Source of the DNA: Symsagittifera roscoffensis
Taxonomy: Eukaryota > Xenacoelomorpha > Acoela > Convolutidae
Length of the DNA stretch: 64,000 nucleotides
Reading direction: 5' to 3'
NCBI RefSeq assembly: GCF_963678635.1
Contig: NC_087063.1
Span: forward strand, 24,682,701 to 24,746,700
Shown piece after piece: positions 25,000 through 40,250 of the stretch. The position numbers and the translations under genes were made by a program. The notes beneath the pieces were generated by a model that saw only the letters and a list, made by a program, of their open reading frames with translations, did not search any database and was not told where the DNA came from. The first letter of the stretch is position 1, and each line of letters opens with the position of its first letter.

Positions 25000-27900
25000 A
25001 CTAGCGCAAATACCATTTTTTCTATTATAAGTTTTGTTCCCAATTTATTTGTTTTTGTGTTTATATCGAAAATAGAACTCTGAGGAAGGAAAAAAAATTT
25101 ACATCCCCTTGGAGTTTAGCGGTGCGATCAAAAGTTAACTTTGCTTGAGGGCTGGGGACAAGTTCACCTACTAGCGCAAATACCATTTTTTCTATTATAA
25201 GTTTTGTTCCCAATTTATTTGTATTTTTGTGTTTATATCGAAAATAGGTCTATGAGGAAGGAAAATAAATTTAGATCCCCTTGGAGTTTAGCCGTGCGAT
25301 CAAGTTGTAACTTTGCTTGAGGGCTGGGGACATGTTCACCTACTAATGCAAATACCATTTTTTCTATTATAAGTTTTGTTCCCAAGTTATTCGTTTTTGT
25401 GTTTATATCGAAAAAAGGTCTCTGAGGAAGGAAAATAAATTTACATCCCCTCGGAGTTTAGCCGTGCGATCAAGTTGTAACTTTGCTTGAGGGCTGGGGA
25501 CATGTTCACCTACTAGCGCAAATACCATTTTTTCTATTATAAGTTTTGTTCCCAAGTTATTTGTATTTTTCTGTTTATATCGAAAATAGGTCTCTGAGGA
25601 AGGAAAAAAATTTACATCCCCTTGGAGTTTAGCGGTGCGATCAATTTGTAACTTTGCTTGAGGGCTGGGGACATGTTCACCTACTAGCGCAAACACCATT
25701 TTTTCTATTATAAGTTTTGTTCCCAAGTTATTTGTATTTTTGTGTTTATATCGAAAATAGGTCTCTGTGGAAGGAAAATAAATTTACATCCCCTTGGAGT
25801 TTAGCCGTGCGATCAAGTTGTAACTTTGCTTGAGGACTGGGGACATGTTCACCTACTAGCGCAAATACCATTTTTTCTATTATAAGTTTTGTTCCCAAGT
25901 TATTTGTATTTTTGTGTTTATATCGAAAATAGGTCTCTGAGGAAGGAAAATAAATTTACATTCCCTTGGAGTTTAGCGGTGCGCTCAATTTGTAACTTTG
26001 CTTGAGGGCTGGGGACATGGTCACCTACTAGCGCAAATACCATTTTTTCTATTATAAGTTTTGTTCCCGAGTTATTTGTATTTTTGTGCTTATAACGAAA
26101 ATAGGTCTCTGAGGAAGGAAAATAAAATTACATCCCCTTTGAGTTTAGCGGCGCGATCAATTTGTAACTTTGCTTGAGGGCTGGCGACAGGTTCACCTAC
26201 TAGCGCAAATACCATTTTTTCTATTATAAGTTTTGTTCCCAAGTTATTTGTATTTTTCTGTTTATATCGAAAATAGGTCTCTGAGGAAGGAAAAAAATTT
26301 ACATCCCCTTGGAGTTTAGCGGTGCGATCAATTTGTAACTTTGCTTGAGGGCTGGGGACATGTTCACCTACTAGCGCAAACACCATTTTTTCTATTATAA
26401 GTTTTGTTCCCAAGTTATTTGTATTTTTGTGTTTATATCGAAAATAGGTCTCTGTGGAAGGAAAATAAATTTACATCCCCTTGGAGTTTAGCCGTGCGAT
26501 CAAGTTGTAACTTTGCTTGAGGACTGGGGACATGTTCACCTACTAGCGCAAATACCATTTTTTCTATTATAAGTTTTGTTCCCAAGTTATTTGTATTTTT
26601 GTGTTTATATCGAAAATAAGGTCTCTGAGGAAGGAAAATAAATTTACATTCCCTTGGAGTTTAGCGGTGCGATCAATTTGTAACTTTGCTTGAGGGCTGG
26701 GGACATGGTCACCTACTAGCGCAAATACCATTTTTTCTATTATAAGTTTTGTTCCCGAGTTATTTGTATTTTTGTGCTTATATCGAAAATAGGTCTCTGA
26801 GGAAGGAAAATAAAATTACATCCCCTTGGAGTTTAGCGGCGCGATCAATTTGTAACTTTGCTTGAGGGCTGGCGACAGGTTCGCCTACTAGCGCAAATAC
26901 CATTTTTTCTATTATAAGTTTTGTTCCCAATTTATTTGTTTTTGTGTTTATATCGAAAATAGGTCTCTGAGGAAGGAAAAAAAATTTACATCCCCTTGGA
27001 GTTTAGCGGTGCGATCAAGTTGTAACTTTGCTTGAGGGCTGGGGACATGTTCACCTACTAGCGCAAATACCAATTTTTCTATTATAAATTTTGTTCCCAA
27101 GTTATTTGTATTTTGTTGTTTGTATCGAAAATAGGTCTATGAGGAAGGAAAATAAATTTACATCCCCTTGGAGTTTAGCCGTGCGATCAAGTTGTAACTT
27201 TGCTTGAGGGCTGGGGACATGTTCACCTACTAATGCAAATACCATTTTTTCTATTATAAGTTTTGTTCCCAAGTTATTCGTTTTTGTGTTTATATCGAAA
27301 AAAGGTCTCTGAGGAAGGAAAATAAATTTACATCCCCTCGGAATTTAGCCGTGCGATCAAGTTGTAACTTTGCTTGAGGGCTGGGGACATGTTCACCTAC
27401 TAGCGCAAATACCATTTTTTCTATTATAAGTTTTGTTTCCAAGTTATTTGTATTTTTCTGTTTATATCGAAAATAGGTCTCTGAGGAAGGAAAAAAAATT
27501 TACATCCCCTTGGAGTTTAGCGGTGCGATCAATTTGTAACTTTGCTTGAGGGCTGGGGACATGTTCACCTACTAGCGCAAACACCATTTTTTCTATTATA
27601 AGTTTTGTTCCCAAGTTATTTGTATTTTTGTGTTTATATCGAAAATAGGTCTATGAGGAAGGAAAATAAATTTAGATCCCCTTGGAGTTTAGCCGTGCGA
27701 TCAAGTTGTAACTTTGCTTGAGGGCTGGGGACATGTTCACCTACTAATGCAAATACCATTTTTTCTCTTATAAGTTTTGTTCCCAAGTTATTCGTTTTTG
27801 TGTTTATATCGAAAATAGCTCTCTGAGGAAGGAAAACAAATTTACATCCCCTTGGAGTTTAGCCGTGCGATCAAGTTGTAACTTTGCTTGAGGGCTGGGG

Positions 27901-29600
27901 AAATGTTCACCTACTAGCGCAAATACCATTTTTTCTATTATAAGTTTTGTTCCCAAGTTATTTGTATTTTTCTGTTTATATCCAAAATAGGTCTCTGAGG
28001 AAGGAAAAAAAATTTACATCCCCTTGGAGTTTAGCGGTGCGATCAATTTGTAACTTTGCTTGAGGGCTGGGGAAATGTTCACCTACTAGCGCAAACATCA
28101 TTTTTTCTATTATAAGTTTTGTTCCCAAGTTATTTGTATTTTTGTGTTTATATCTAAAATAGGTCTCTGTGGAAGGAAAATAAATTTACATCCCCTTGGA
28201 TTTTAGCCGTGCGATCAAGTTGTATTTTTGCTTGAGGACTGGGGACATGTTCACCTACTAGCGCAAATACCATTTTTTCTATTATAAGTTTTGTTCCCAA
28301 GTTATTTGTATTTTTGTGTTTATATCGAAAATAGGTCTCTGAGGAAGAAAAATAAATTTACATTCCCTTGGAGTTTAGCGGTGCGATCAATTTGTAATTT
28401 TGCTTGAGAGCTGGGGACATGGTCACCTACTAGCGCAAATACCATTTTTTCTATTATAAGTTTTGTTCCCAAGTTATTTGTATTTTTGTGCTTATATCGA
28501 AAATAGGTCTCTGAGGAAGAAAAATAAAATTACATCCCCTTGGAGTTTAGCGGCGCGATCAATTTGTAACTTTGCTTGAGGGCTGATGACAGGTTCACCT
28601 ACTAGCGCAAATACCATTTTTTCTATTATAAGTTTTGTTCCCAAATTATTTGTTTTTGTGTTTATATCGAAAATAGGTCTCTGAGGAAGGGAAAAAAATT
28701 TACATCCCCTTGGAGTTTAGCGGTGCGATCAAGTTGTAACTTTGCTTGAGGGCTGGGGACATGTTCACCTACTAGCGCAAATACCATTTTTTCTATTATA
28801 AATTTTGTTCCCAAGTTATTTGTATTTTTGTGTTTATATCGAAAATAGGTCTATGAGGAAGGAAAATAAATTTACATCCGCTTGGAGTTTAGCGGTGCGA
28901 TCAATTTGTAACTTTGCTTGAGGGCTGGGGACATGTTCACCTACTAATGCAAATACCATTTTTTCTATTATAAGTTTTGTTCCCAAGTTATTCGTTTTTG
29001 TGTTTATATCGAAATTAGGTCTCTGAGGAAGGGAAAAAAATTTACATCCCCTTGGAGTTTAGCGGTGCGATCAAGTTGTAACTTTGCTTGAGGGCTGGGG
29101 ACATTTTCACCTACTAGCGCAAATACCATTTTTTCTATTATAAATTTTGTTCCCAAGTTATTTGTATTTTTGTGTTTATATCGAAAATAGGTCTATGAGG
29201 AAGGAAAATAAATTTACATCCGCTTGGAGTTTAGCGGTGCGATCAATTTGTAACTTTGCTTGAGGGCTGGGGACATGTTCACCTACTAATGCAAATACAA
29301 TTTTTTCTATTATAAGTTTTGTTCCCAAGTTATTCGTTTTTGTGTTTATATCGTAAATAGGTCTCTGAGGAAGGAAAATAAATTTACATCCCCTTGGAGT
29401 TTAGCCGTGCGATCAAGTTGTAACTTTGCTTGAGGGCTGGGGACATGTTCACCTACTAGCGCAAATACCATTTTTTCTATTATAAGTTTTGTTCCCAAGT
29501 TATTTGTATTTTTCTGTTTATATCGAAAATAGGTCTCTGAGGAAGGAAAAAAAATTTACATCCCCTTGGAGTTTAGCGGTGCGATCAATTTGTAACTTTG
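25000..29600. repeat. Satellite segment with repeated ~687-bp (4-monomer) blocks
   Basis: The blocks at 25403 and 26090 are offset by 687 bases. The private variant GGCGACAGGTTC recurs about 685 bases apart (26183, 26868) and in diverged form at 28585. Later copies are rearranged. Confidence 0.65.
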
Positions 29601-29999
29601 CTTGAGGGCTGGGGACATGTTCACCTACTAGCGCAAACACCATTTTTTCTATAATAAGTTTTGTTCCCAAGTTATTTGTATTTTTGTGTTTTTATCGAAA
29701 ATAGGTCTCTGGGGAAGGAAAATAAATTTACATCCCCTTGGAGTTCAGCCGTGCGATCAAGTTGTAACTTTGCTTGAGGGCTGGGGACATGTTCACCTAC
29801 TAGCGCAAATACCATTTTTTCTATTATAAGTTTTGTTCCCAAGTTATTTGTATTTTTGTGTTTATATCGAAAATAGGTCTCTGAGGAAGTAAAATAAATT
29901 TACATCACCTTGGAGTTTAGAGGTGCGATCATTTTGTAACTTTGCTTGAGGGCTGAGGACATGTTCACCTACTAGCGCAAACACCATTTTTTCTATTAT

Positions 30000-32900
30000 A
30001 AGTTTTGTTCCCAAGTTATTTTATTTGTTTTTGTGTTTATATCGAAAATAGATCTCTGAGGAAGGAAAACAAATTTACATCCCCTTGGAGTTTAGCAGTG
30101 CGATCAAGTTGTAACTTTGCTTGAGGGCTGGGGACATGTTCACCTATTAGCGCAAATACCATTTTTTCTATTATAAGTTTTGTTCCCAAGTGATTTGTAT
30201 TTTTGTGTTTATATCGAAAATAGGTCTCTGAGGAAGGAAAATAAATTTACATCCGCTTGGAGTTTAGCCGTGCGATCAAGTTGTAACTTTGCTTGAGGGC
30301 TGGGGACATGTTCACCTACTAGCGCAAATACCATTTTTTCTATTATAAGTTTTGTTCCCAAGTTATTTGTATTTTTGTGTTTATATCGAAAATAGGTCTC
30401 TGAGGAAGTAAAATAAAATTACATCACCTTGGAGTTTAGAGGTGCGATCATTTTGTAACTTTGCTTGAGGGCTGAGGACATGTTCACCTACTAGCGCAAA
30501 CACCATTTTTTCTATTATAAGTTTTGTTCCCAAGTTATTTATTTTTGTGTTTATATCGAAAATAGTTCTCTGAGGAAGGAAAACAAATTTACATCCCCTT
30601 GGAGTTTAGCAGTGCGATCAAGTTGTAACTTTGCTTGAGGGCTGGGGACATGTTCACCTACTAGCGCAAATACCATTTTTTCTATTATAAGTTTTGTTCC
30701 CAAGTGATTTGTATTTTTGTGTTTATATCGAAAATAGGTCTCTGAGGAAGGAAAATAAATTTATATCCCCTTGGAGTTTAGCGGTGCGATCAAGTTGTAA
30801 CTTTGCTTGAGGGCTGGGGACATGTTCACCTACTAGCGCAAATACCATTTTTTCTATTATAAGTTTTGTTCCCAAAATATTTGTTTTTGTGTTTATATCG
30901 AAAATAGGTCTCTGAGGAAGGAAAATAAATTTACATCCCCTTGGAGTTTAGCCGTGCGATCAAGTTGTAATTTTGCTTGAGGGCTGGGGACATGTTCCCC
31001 TACTAGCGCAAATACCATTTTTTCTATTATAAATTTTGTTCCCAAATTATTTGTATTTTTGTGTTTACATCGAAAATAGGTCTCTGAGGAAGGAAAATAA
31101 ATTTACATCACCTTGGAATTTAGCCGTGCGATCAAGTTGTAACTTTGCTTTAGGACTGGGGACATGTCCACCTACTAGCGCAAACACCATTTTTTCTATT
31201 ATAAGTTTTGTTCCCAAGTTATTTTATTTGTTTTTGTGTTTATATCGAAAATAGATCTCTGAGGAAGGAAAACAAATTTACATCCCCTTGGAGTTTAGCA
31301 GTGCGATCAAGTTGTAACTTTGCTTGAGGGCTGGGGACATGTTCACCTATTAGCGCAAATACCATTTTTTCTATTATAAGTTTTGTTCCCAAGTGATTTG
31401 TATTTTTGTGTTTATATCGAAAATAGGTCTCTGAGGAAGGAAAATAAATTTACATCCGCTTGGAGTTTAGCCGTGCGATCAAGTTGTAACTTTGCTTGAG
31501 GGCTGGGGACATGTTCACCTACTAGCGCAAATACCATTTTTTCTATTATAAGTTTTGTTCCCAAGTTATTTGTATTTTTGTGTTTATATCGAAAATAGGT
31601 CTCTGAGGAAGTAAAATAAAATTACATCACCTTGGAGTTTAGAGGTGCGATCATTTTGTAACTTTGCTTGAGGGCTGAGGACATGTTCACCTACTAGCGC
31701 AAACACCATTTTTTCTATTATAAGTTTTGTTCCCAAGTTATTTTTGTGTTTATATCGAAAATAGGTCTCTAAGGAAGGAAAACAAATTTACATCCCCTTG
31801 GAGTTTAGCAGTGCGATCAAGTTGTAACTTTGCTTGAGGGCTGGGGACATGTTCACCTACTAGCGCAAATACCATTTTTTCTATTATAAGTTTTGTTCCC
31901 AAGTGATTTGTATTTTTGTGTTTATATCGAAAATAGGTCTCTGAGGAAGGAAAATAAATTTACATCCGCTTGGAGTTTAGCCGTGCGATCAAGTTGTAAC
32001 TTTGCTTGAGGGCTGGGGACATGTTCACCTACTAGCGCAAATACCATTTTTTCTATTATAAGTTTTGTTCCCAAGTTATTTGTATTTTTGTGTTTATATC
32101 GAAAATAGGTCTCTGAGGAAGTAAAATAAAATTACATCACCTTGGAGTTTAGAGGTGCGATCATTTTGTAACTTTGCTTGAGGGCTGAGGACATGTTCAC
32201 CTACTAGCGCAAACACCATTTTTTCTATTATAAGTTTTGTTCCCAAGTTATTTTTGTGTTTATATCGAAAATAGGTCTCTAAGGAAGGAAAACAAATTAA
32301 CATCCCCTTGGAGTTTAGCAGTGCGATCAAGTTGTAACTTTGCTTGAGGGCTGGGGACATGTTCACCTACTAGCGCAAATACCATTTTTTCTATTATAAG
32401 TTTTGTTCCCAAGTGATTTGTATTTTTGTGTTTATATCGAAAATAGGTCTCTGAGGAAGGAAAATAAATTTATATCCCCTTGGAGTTTAGCGGTGCGATC
32501 AAGTTGTAACTTTGCTTGAGGGCTGGGGACATGTTCACCTACTAGCGCAAATACCATTTTTTCTATTATAAGTTTTGTTCCCAAAATATTTGTTTTTGTG
32601 TTTATATCGAAAATAGGTCTCTGAGGAAGGAAAATAAATTTACATCCCCTTGGAGTTTAGCCGTGCGATCAAGTTGTAATTTTGCTTGAGGGCTGGGGAC
32701 ATGTTCCCCTACTAGCGCAAATACCATTTTTTCTATTATAAATTTTGTTCCCAAATTATTTGTATTTTTGTGTTTACATCGAAAATAGGTCTCTGAGGAA
32801 GGAAAATAAATTTACATCACCTTGGAATTTAGCCGTGCGATCAAGTTGTAACTTTGCTTTAGGACTGGGGACATGTCCACCTACTAGCGCAAATACCATT
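30000..32900. repeat. Satellite higher-order repeats of about 513, 1200 and 1709 bp
   Basis: GTTATTTTATTTGTTTTTG occurs at about 30016 and 31218 (about 1200 bases). The block at 31036 recurs at 32745 (1709). The GTTATTTTTGTG short monomer recurs about 513 bases apart near 31733 and 32246. This is nested expansion of 3, 7 and 10 monomers. Confidence 0.75.
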
Positions 32901-34429
32901 TTTTCTATTATAAGTTTTGTTCCCAAGTTATTTGCTTTTATGTTTATATCGAAAATAGGTCTCTGAGGAAGGAAAATAAATTTACATCCCCTTGGAGTTT
33001 AGCCGTGCGATCAAGTTGTAATTTTGCTTGAGAGCTGGGGACATGTTCACCTACTAGCGCAAATACCATTTTTTCTATTATAAGTTTTGTTCCCAAGTTA
33101 TTTGTATTTTTGTGTTTATATCGAAAATAGGTCTCTGAGGAAGGAAAATAAATTTACATCCCCTTGGAATTTAGCCGTGCGATCAAGTTGTAATTTTGCT
33201 TTTTAGGACTGGGGACATGTCCACCTACTAGCGCAAATACCATTTTTTCTATTATAAGTTTTGTTCCCAAGTTATTTGTATTTTTGTGTGTATATCGAAA
33301 ATAGGTCTCTGAGGAAGGAAAATAAATTTACATTCCCTTGGGGTTTAGCGGTGCGATCAAGTTGTAACTTTGCTTGAGGGCTGGGGAGATGTTCACCTAC
33401 TAGCGCAAATACCATTTTTTCTATTATAAGTTTTGTTCCCAAGTTATTTGTTTTTGTGTTTATATCGAAAATAGGTCTCTGAGGAGGGAAAATAAATTTA
33501 CAAACCTTTGGAGTTTAGCCGTGCGATCAATTTGTAACTTTGCTTGAGGGCTGGGGACATGTTCACCTACTAGCGCAAATACCATTTTTTCTATTATAAG
33601 TTTTGTTCCCAAGTTATTTGTATTTTTGTGTTTATATCGAAAATAGGTCTCTGAGGAAGGAAAATAAAGTTACATCCCCTTGGAATTTAGCCTTGCGATC
33701 AAGTTGTAACTTTGCTTTAGGACTGGGGACATGTCCACCTACTAGCGCAAATACCATTTTTTCTATTATAAGTTTTGTTCCCAAGTTATTTGTATTTTTG
33801 TGTTTATATCTAAAATAGGTCTCTGAGGAAGGAAAATAAATTTACATCCCCTTGGAGTTTAGCGGTGTGATCAAGTTGTAACTTTGCTTGAGGGCTGGGG
33901 ACATGTTCACCTACTAGCGCAAATACCATTTTTTCTATTATAAGTTTTGTTCCCAAGTTATTTGTGTTTTTGTGTTTATATCTAAAATAGGTCTCTGAGG
34001 AAGGAAAATAAATTTACATCCCCTTGGAGTTTAGCGGTGCGATCAAGTTGTAACTTTGCTTGAGGGCTGGGGACATGTTCATCTACTAGCGCAAATACCA
34101 TTTTTTCTTTTATAAGTTTTGTTCCCAAGTTATTTGTATTTTTGTGTTTATATCTAAAATAGGTCTCTGAGGAAGGAAAATAAATTTACATCCCCTTGGA
34201 GTTTAGCGGTGTGATCAAGTTGTAACTTTGCTTGAGGGCTGGGGACATGTTCACCTACTAGCGCAAATACCATTTTTTCTATTATAAGTTTTGTTCCCAA
34301 GTTATTTGTATTTTTGTGTTTATATCGAAAATAGGTCTCTGAGGAAGGGAAAAAAAGACATCCCCTTGGAGTTTAGCGGTGCGATCAATTTGTAACTTTG
34401 CTTGATGGCTGGGGACATGTTCACCTACT

Positions 34430-37400
34430 AGCGCAAATACCATTTTTTCTATTATAAGTTTTGTTCCCAAGTTATTCGTTTTTGTGTTTATATCGAAAAT
34501 AGGTCTCTGAGGAAGGAAAATAATTTTACATCCCCTTGAAGTTTAGCCGTGCGATCAAGTTGTAACTTTGCTTGAGGGCTGGGGACATGTTCACCTACTA
34601 GGGCAAATACCATTTTTCTATTATAAATTTTGTTCCCAAAATATTTGTATTTTTGTGTTTAAATCGAAAATAGGTCTCTGAGGGAGGAAAATAAATTTAC
34701 ATCCCCTTGGAGTTTAGCGGTGCAATCAATTTGTAACTTTGCTTGAGGGCTGGGGACATGTTCATCTACTAGCGCAAATACCATTTTTTCTATTATAAGT
34801 TTTGTTCCCAAATTACTTGTTTTTGTGTTTATATCGAAAATAGGTCTCTGAGGAAGGAAAATAAATTTACATCCCCTTGGAGTTTAGCGGTGCGATCAAG
34901 TTGTAACTTTGCTTGAGGGCTGGGGACATGTTCATCTACTAGCGCAAATACCATTTTTTCTTTTATAAGTTTTGTTCCCAAGTTATTTGTATTTTGTGTT
35001 TATATCGAAAATAGGTCTCTGAGGAAGGAAAATAAATTTACATCCCCTTGGAGTTTAGCGGTTCGATCAATTTGTAACTTTGCTTAAGGGCTGGGGACAT
35101 GTTCACCTACTAGCGCAAATACCATTTTTTTGTATTATAAGTTTTGTTCCCAAGTTACTTGTTTTTGTGTTTATATCAAAAATAGATCTCTGAGGAAGGA
35201 AAAAAAATACATCCCCTTGGAGTTTAGCGGTGCGATCAATTTGTAACTTTGCTTGAGGGCTGGGGACATGTTCACCTACTAGCGCAAATACCATTTTTTC
35301 TATTATAAGTTTTGTTTCCAAGTTATTCGTTTTTGTGTTTATATCAAAAATAGGTCTCTGAGGAAGGAAAATAATTTTACATCCCCTTGGAGTTTAGCCG
35401 TGCGATCAAGTTGTAACTTTGCTTGAGGGCTGGGGACATGTTCACCTACTAGGGCAAATACCATTTTTCTATTATAAATTTTGTTCCCAAGTTATTTGTA
35501 TTTTTGTGTTTGAATCGAAAATAGGTCTCTGAGGGAGGAAAATAAATTTACATCCCCTTGGAGTTTAGCGGTGCAATCAATTTGTAACTTTGCTTGAGGG
35601 CTGGGGACATGTTCACCTACTAGCGCAAATACCATTTTTTCTATTATAAGTTTTGTTCCCAAGTTACTTGTTTTTGTGTTTATATCGAGCATAGGTCTCT
35701 GAGGAAGGAAAATAAATTTACATCCCCTTGGAGTTTAGCGGTGCGATCAAGTTGTAACTTTGCTTGAGAGCTGGGGACATGTTCATCTACTAGCGCAAAT
35801 ACAATTTTTTCTTTAATAAGTTTTGTTCCCAAGTTATTTGTATTTTTGTGTTTATATCGAAAATAGGTCTCTGAGGAAGGAAAATAAATTTACATCCCCT
35901 TGGAGTTTAGCGGTTCGATCAATTTGTAACTTTGCTTGAGGGCTGGGGACATGTTCACCTACTAGCGCAAATACCATTTTTTCTATTATAAGTTTTGTTC
36001 CCAAGTTACTTGTTTTTGTGTTTATATCGAAAATAGGTCTCTGAGGAAGGAAAAAAAATACATCCCCTTGGAGTTTAGCGGTGCGATCAATTTGTAACTT
36101 TGCTTGAGGGCTGGGGACATGTTCACCTACTAGCGCAAATAGCATTTTTTCTATTATAAGTTTTGTTCCCAAGTTACTTGTTTTTGTGTTTATATCGAAA
36201 ATAGGTCTCTGAGGAAGGAAAATAAATTTACATCCCCTTGGAGTTTAGCGGTGCGATCAAGCTGTAACTTTGCTTGAGGTCTGGGGACATGTTCACCTAC
36301 TAGCGCAAATACCATTTTTTCTATTATAAGTTTTGTTCCCAAGTTATTTATATTTTTGTGTTTATATCGAAAATAGGTCTCTGAGGAAGGAAAATAAATT
36401 TACACCCCCTTGGAGTTTAGCGGTTCCATCGATTTGTAACTTTGCTTGAGGACTGGGGACATGTTCACCTACTAGCGCAATACAATTTTTTCTATTATAA
36501 GTTTTGTTCACAAGTTATTTGTTTTTTTGTTTATATCGAAAATAGGTCTCTGAGGAAGGAAAACAAATTTACATCCCCTTGGAGTTTAGCCGTGCGATCA
36601 AGTTGTAACTTTGCTTGAGGGCTGGCGACATGTTCATCTACTAGCGCAAATACCATTTTTTCTTTAATAAGTTTTGTTCCCAAGTTATTTGTATATTGTG
36701 TTTATATCGAAAATAGGTCTCTGAGGAAGGAAAACAAATTTACATCCCCTTGGAGTTTAGCGGTGCGATCAAGTTGTAACTTTGCTTGAGGGCTGGGGAC
36801 ATGTTCACCTACTAGCGCAAATACCATTTTTTCTATTATAAGTTTTGTTCCCAAGTTATTCGTTTTTGTGTTTATATCGAAAATAGGTCTCTGAGGAAGG
36901 AAAATAATTTTACATCCCCTTGGAGTTTAGCCGTGCGATCAAGTTGTAACTTTGCTTGAGGGCTGGGGACATGTTCACCTACTAGGGCAAATACCATTTT
37001 TCTATTATAAATTTTGTTCCCAAAAAATTTGTATTTTTGTGTTTAAATCGAAAATAGGTCTCTGAGGGAGGAAAATAAATTTACATCCCCTTAGAGTTTA
37101 GCGGTGCAATCAATTTGTAACTTTGCTTGAGGGCTGGGGACATGTTCACCTACTAGCGCAAGTACCATTTTTTCTATTATAAGTTTTGTTCCCAAATTAC
37201 TTGTTTTTGTGTTTATATCGAAAATAGGTCTCTGAGGAAGGAAAATAAATTTACATCCCCTTGGAGTTTAGCGGTGCGATCAAGTTGTAACTTTGCTTGA
37301 GGGCTGGGGACATGTTCATCTACTAGCGCAAATACCATTTTTTCTTTTATAAGTTTTGTTCCCAAGTTATTTGTATTTTGTGTTTATATCGAAAATAGGT

Positions 37401-40250
37401 CTCTGAGGAAGGAAAAAAAATTTACATCCCCTTGGAGTTTAGCGGTTCGATCAATTTGTAACTTTGCTTGAGGGCTGGGGACATGTTCACCTACTAGCGC
37501 AAATACCATTTTTTGTATTATAAGTTTTGTTCCCAAGTTACTTGTTTTTGTGTTTATATCAAAAATAGGTCTCTGAGGAAGGAAAAAAAATACATCCCCT
37601 TGGAGTTTAGCGGTGCGATCAATTTGTAACTTTGCTTGAGGGCTGGGGACATGTTCACCTACTAGCGCAAATACCATTTTTTCTATTATAAGTTTTGTTC
37701 CCAAGTTATTCGTTTTTGTGTTTATATCAAAAATAGGTCTCTGAGGAAGGAAAATAATTTTACATCCCCTTGGAGTTTAGCCGTGCGATCAAGTTGTAAC
37801 TTTGCTTGAGGGCTGGGGACATGTTCACCTACTAGGGCAAATACCATTTTTCTATTATAAATTTTGTTCCCAAGTTATTTGTATTTTTGTGTTTGAATCG
37901 AAAATAGGTCTCTGAGGGAGGATAATAAATTTACATCCCCTTGGAGTTTAGCGGTGCAATCAATTTGTAACTTTGCTTGAGGGCTGGGGACATGTTCACC
38001 TACTAGCGCAAATACCATTTTTTCTATTATAAGTTTTGTTCCCAAGTTACTTGTTTTTGTGTTTATATCGAGCATAGGTCTCTGAGGAAGGAAAATAAAT
38101 TTACATCCCCTTGGAGTTTAGCGGTGCGATCAAGTTGTAACTTTGCTTGAGGGCTGGGGACATGTTCATCTACTAGCGCAAATACCATTTTTTCTTTTAT
38201 AAGTTTTGTTCCCAAGTTATTTGTATTTTTGTGTTTCTATCGAAAATAGGTCTCTGAGGAAGGAAAATAAATTTACATCCCCTTGGAGTTTAGCGGTTCG
38301 ATCAATTTGTAACTTTGCTTGAGGGCTGGGGACATGTTCACCTACTAGCGCAAATACCATTTTTTCTATTATAAGTTTTGTTCCCAAGTTACTTGTTTTT
38401 GTGTTTATATCGAAAATAGGTCTCTGAGGAAGGAAAAAAAATACATCCCCTTGGAGTTTAGCGGTGCGATCAATTTGTAACTTTGCTTGAGGGCTGGGGA
38501 CATGTTCACCTACTAGCGCAAATAGCATTTTTTCTATTATAAGTTTTGTTCCCAAGTTACTTGTTTTTGTGTTTATATCGAAAATAGGTCTCTGAGGAAG
38601 GAAAATAAATTTACATCCCCTTGGAGTTTAGCGGTGCGATCAAGCTGTAACTTTGCTTGAGGGCTGGGGACATGTTCACCTACTAGCGCAAATACCATTT
38701 TTTCTATTATAAGTTTTGTTCCCAAGTTATTTATATTTTTGTGTTTATATCGAAAATAGGTCTCTGAGGAAGGAAAATAAATTTACACCCCCTTGGAGTT
38801 TAGCGGTTCCATCGATTTGTAACTTTGCTTGAGGACTGGGGACATGTTCACCTACTAGGGCAAATACCATTTTTCTATTATAAATTTTGTTCCCAAGTTA
38901 TTTGTATTTTTGTGTTTGAATCGAAAATAGGTCTCTGAGGGAGGATAATAAATTTACATCCCCTTGGAGTTTAGCGGTGCAATCAATTTGTAACTTTGCT
39001 TGAGGGCTGGGGACATGTTCACCTACTAGCGCAAATAGCATTTTTTCTATTATAAGTTTTGTTCCCAAGTTATTCGTTTTTGTGTTTATATCAAAAATAG
39101 GTCTCTGAGGAAGGAAAATAATTTTACATCCCCTTGGAGTTTAGCCGTGCGATCAAGTTGTAACTTTGCTTGAGGGCTGGGGACATGTTCACCTACTAGG
39201 GCAAATACCATTTTTCCATTATAAATTTTGTTCCCAAGTTATTTGTATTTTTGTGTTTGAATCGAAAATAGGTCTCTGAGGGAGGATAATAAATTTACAT
39301 CCCCTTGGAGTTTAGCGGTGCAATCAATTTGTAACTTTGCTTGAGGGCTGGGGACATGTTCACCTACTAGCGCAAATACCATTTTTTCTATTATAAGTTT
39401 TGTTCCCAAGTTACTTGTTTTTGTGTTTATATCGAGCATAGGTCTCTGAGGAAGGAAAATAAATTTACATCCCCTTGGAGTTTAGCGGTGCGATCAAGTT
39501 GTAACTTTGCTTGAGGGCTGGGGACATGTTCATCTACTAGCGCAAATACCATTTTTTCTTTTATAAGTTTTGTTCCCAAGTTATTTGTATTTTTGTGTTT
39601 CTATCGAAAATAGGTCTCTGAGGAAGGAAAATAAATTTACATCCCCTTGGAGTTTAGCGGTTCGATCAATTTGTAACTTTGCTTGAGGGCTGGGGACATG
39701 TTCACCTACTAGCGCAAATACCATTTTTTCTATTATAAGTTTTGTTCCCAAGTTACTTGTTTTTGTGTTTATATCGAAAATAGGTCTCTGAGGAAGGAAA
39801 AAAAATACATCCCCTTGGAGTTTAGCGGTGCGATCAATTTGTAACTTTGCTTGAGGGCTGGGGACATGTTCACCTACTAGCGCAAATAGCATTTTTTCTA
39901 TTATAAGTTTTGTTCCCAAGTTACTTGTTTTTGTGTTTATATCGAAAATAGGTCTCTGAGGAAGGAAAATAAATTTACATCCCCTTGGAGTTTAGCGGTG
40001 CGATCAAGCTGTAACTTTGCTTGAGGGCTGGGGACATGTTCACCTACTAGCGCAAATACCATTTTTTCTATTATAAGTTTTGTTCCCAAGTTATTTATAT
40101 TTTTGTGTTTATATCGAAAATAGGTCTCTGAGGAAGGAAAATAAATTTACACCCCCTTGGAGTTTAGCGGTTCCATCGATTTGTAACTTTGCTTGAGGAC
40201 TGGGGACATGTTCACTTACTAGCGCAATACCATTTTTTCTATTATAAGTT
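34430..40250. repeat. Satellite higher-order repeats of about 2383 and 1364 bp
   Basis: The variant GGGCAAATACCATTTTTC with a one-base-shorter T run, TATCGAGCATAGG, and GGTTCGATC/GGTTCCATCG recur in fixed order. Offsets are 2383 bases (35492 to 37875; 14 monomers) and 1364 bases (37875 to 39239, 38217 to 39581; 8 monomers). Confidence 0.8.

Noticed and set aside
9159-39919. Several dozen minus-strand open frames of 60-170 codons sharing MGTKLIIEKMVFALVGEHV, and some plus-strand frames beginning near VPNYLYFCVYIENRS
   Set aside because: They all lie in the satellite, follow the monomer period, start and stop at monomer indels, and show no domain or splice context. They reflect 171 being 3 x 57.
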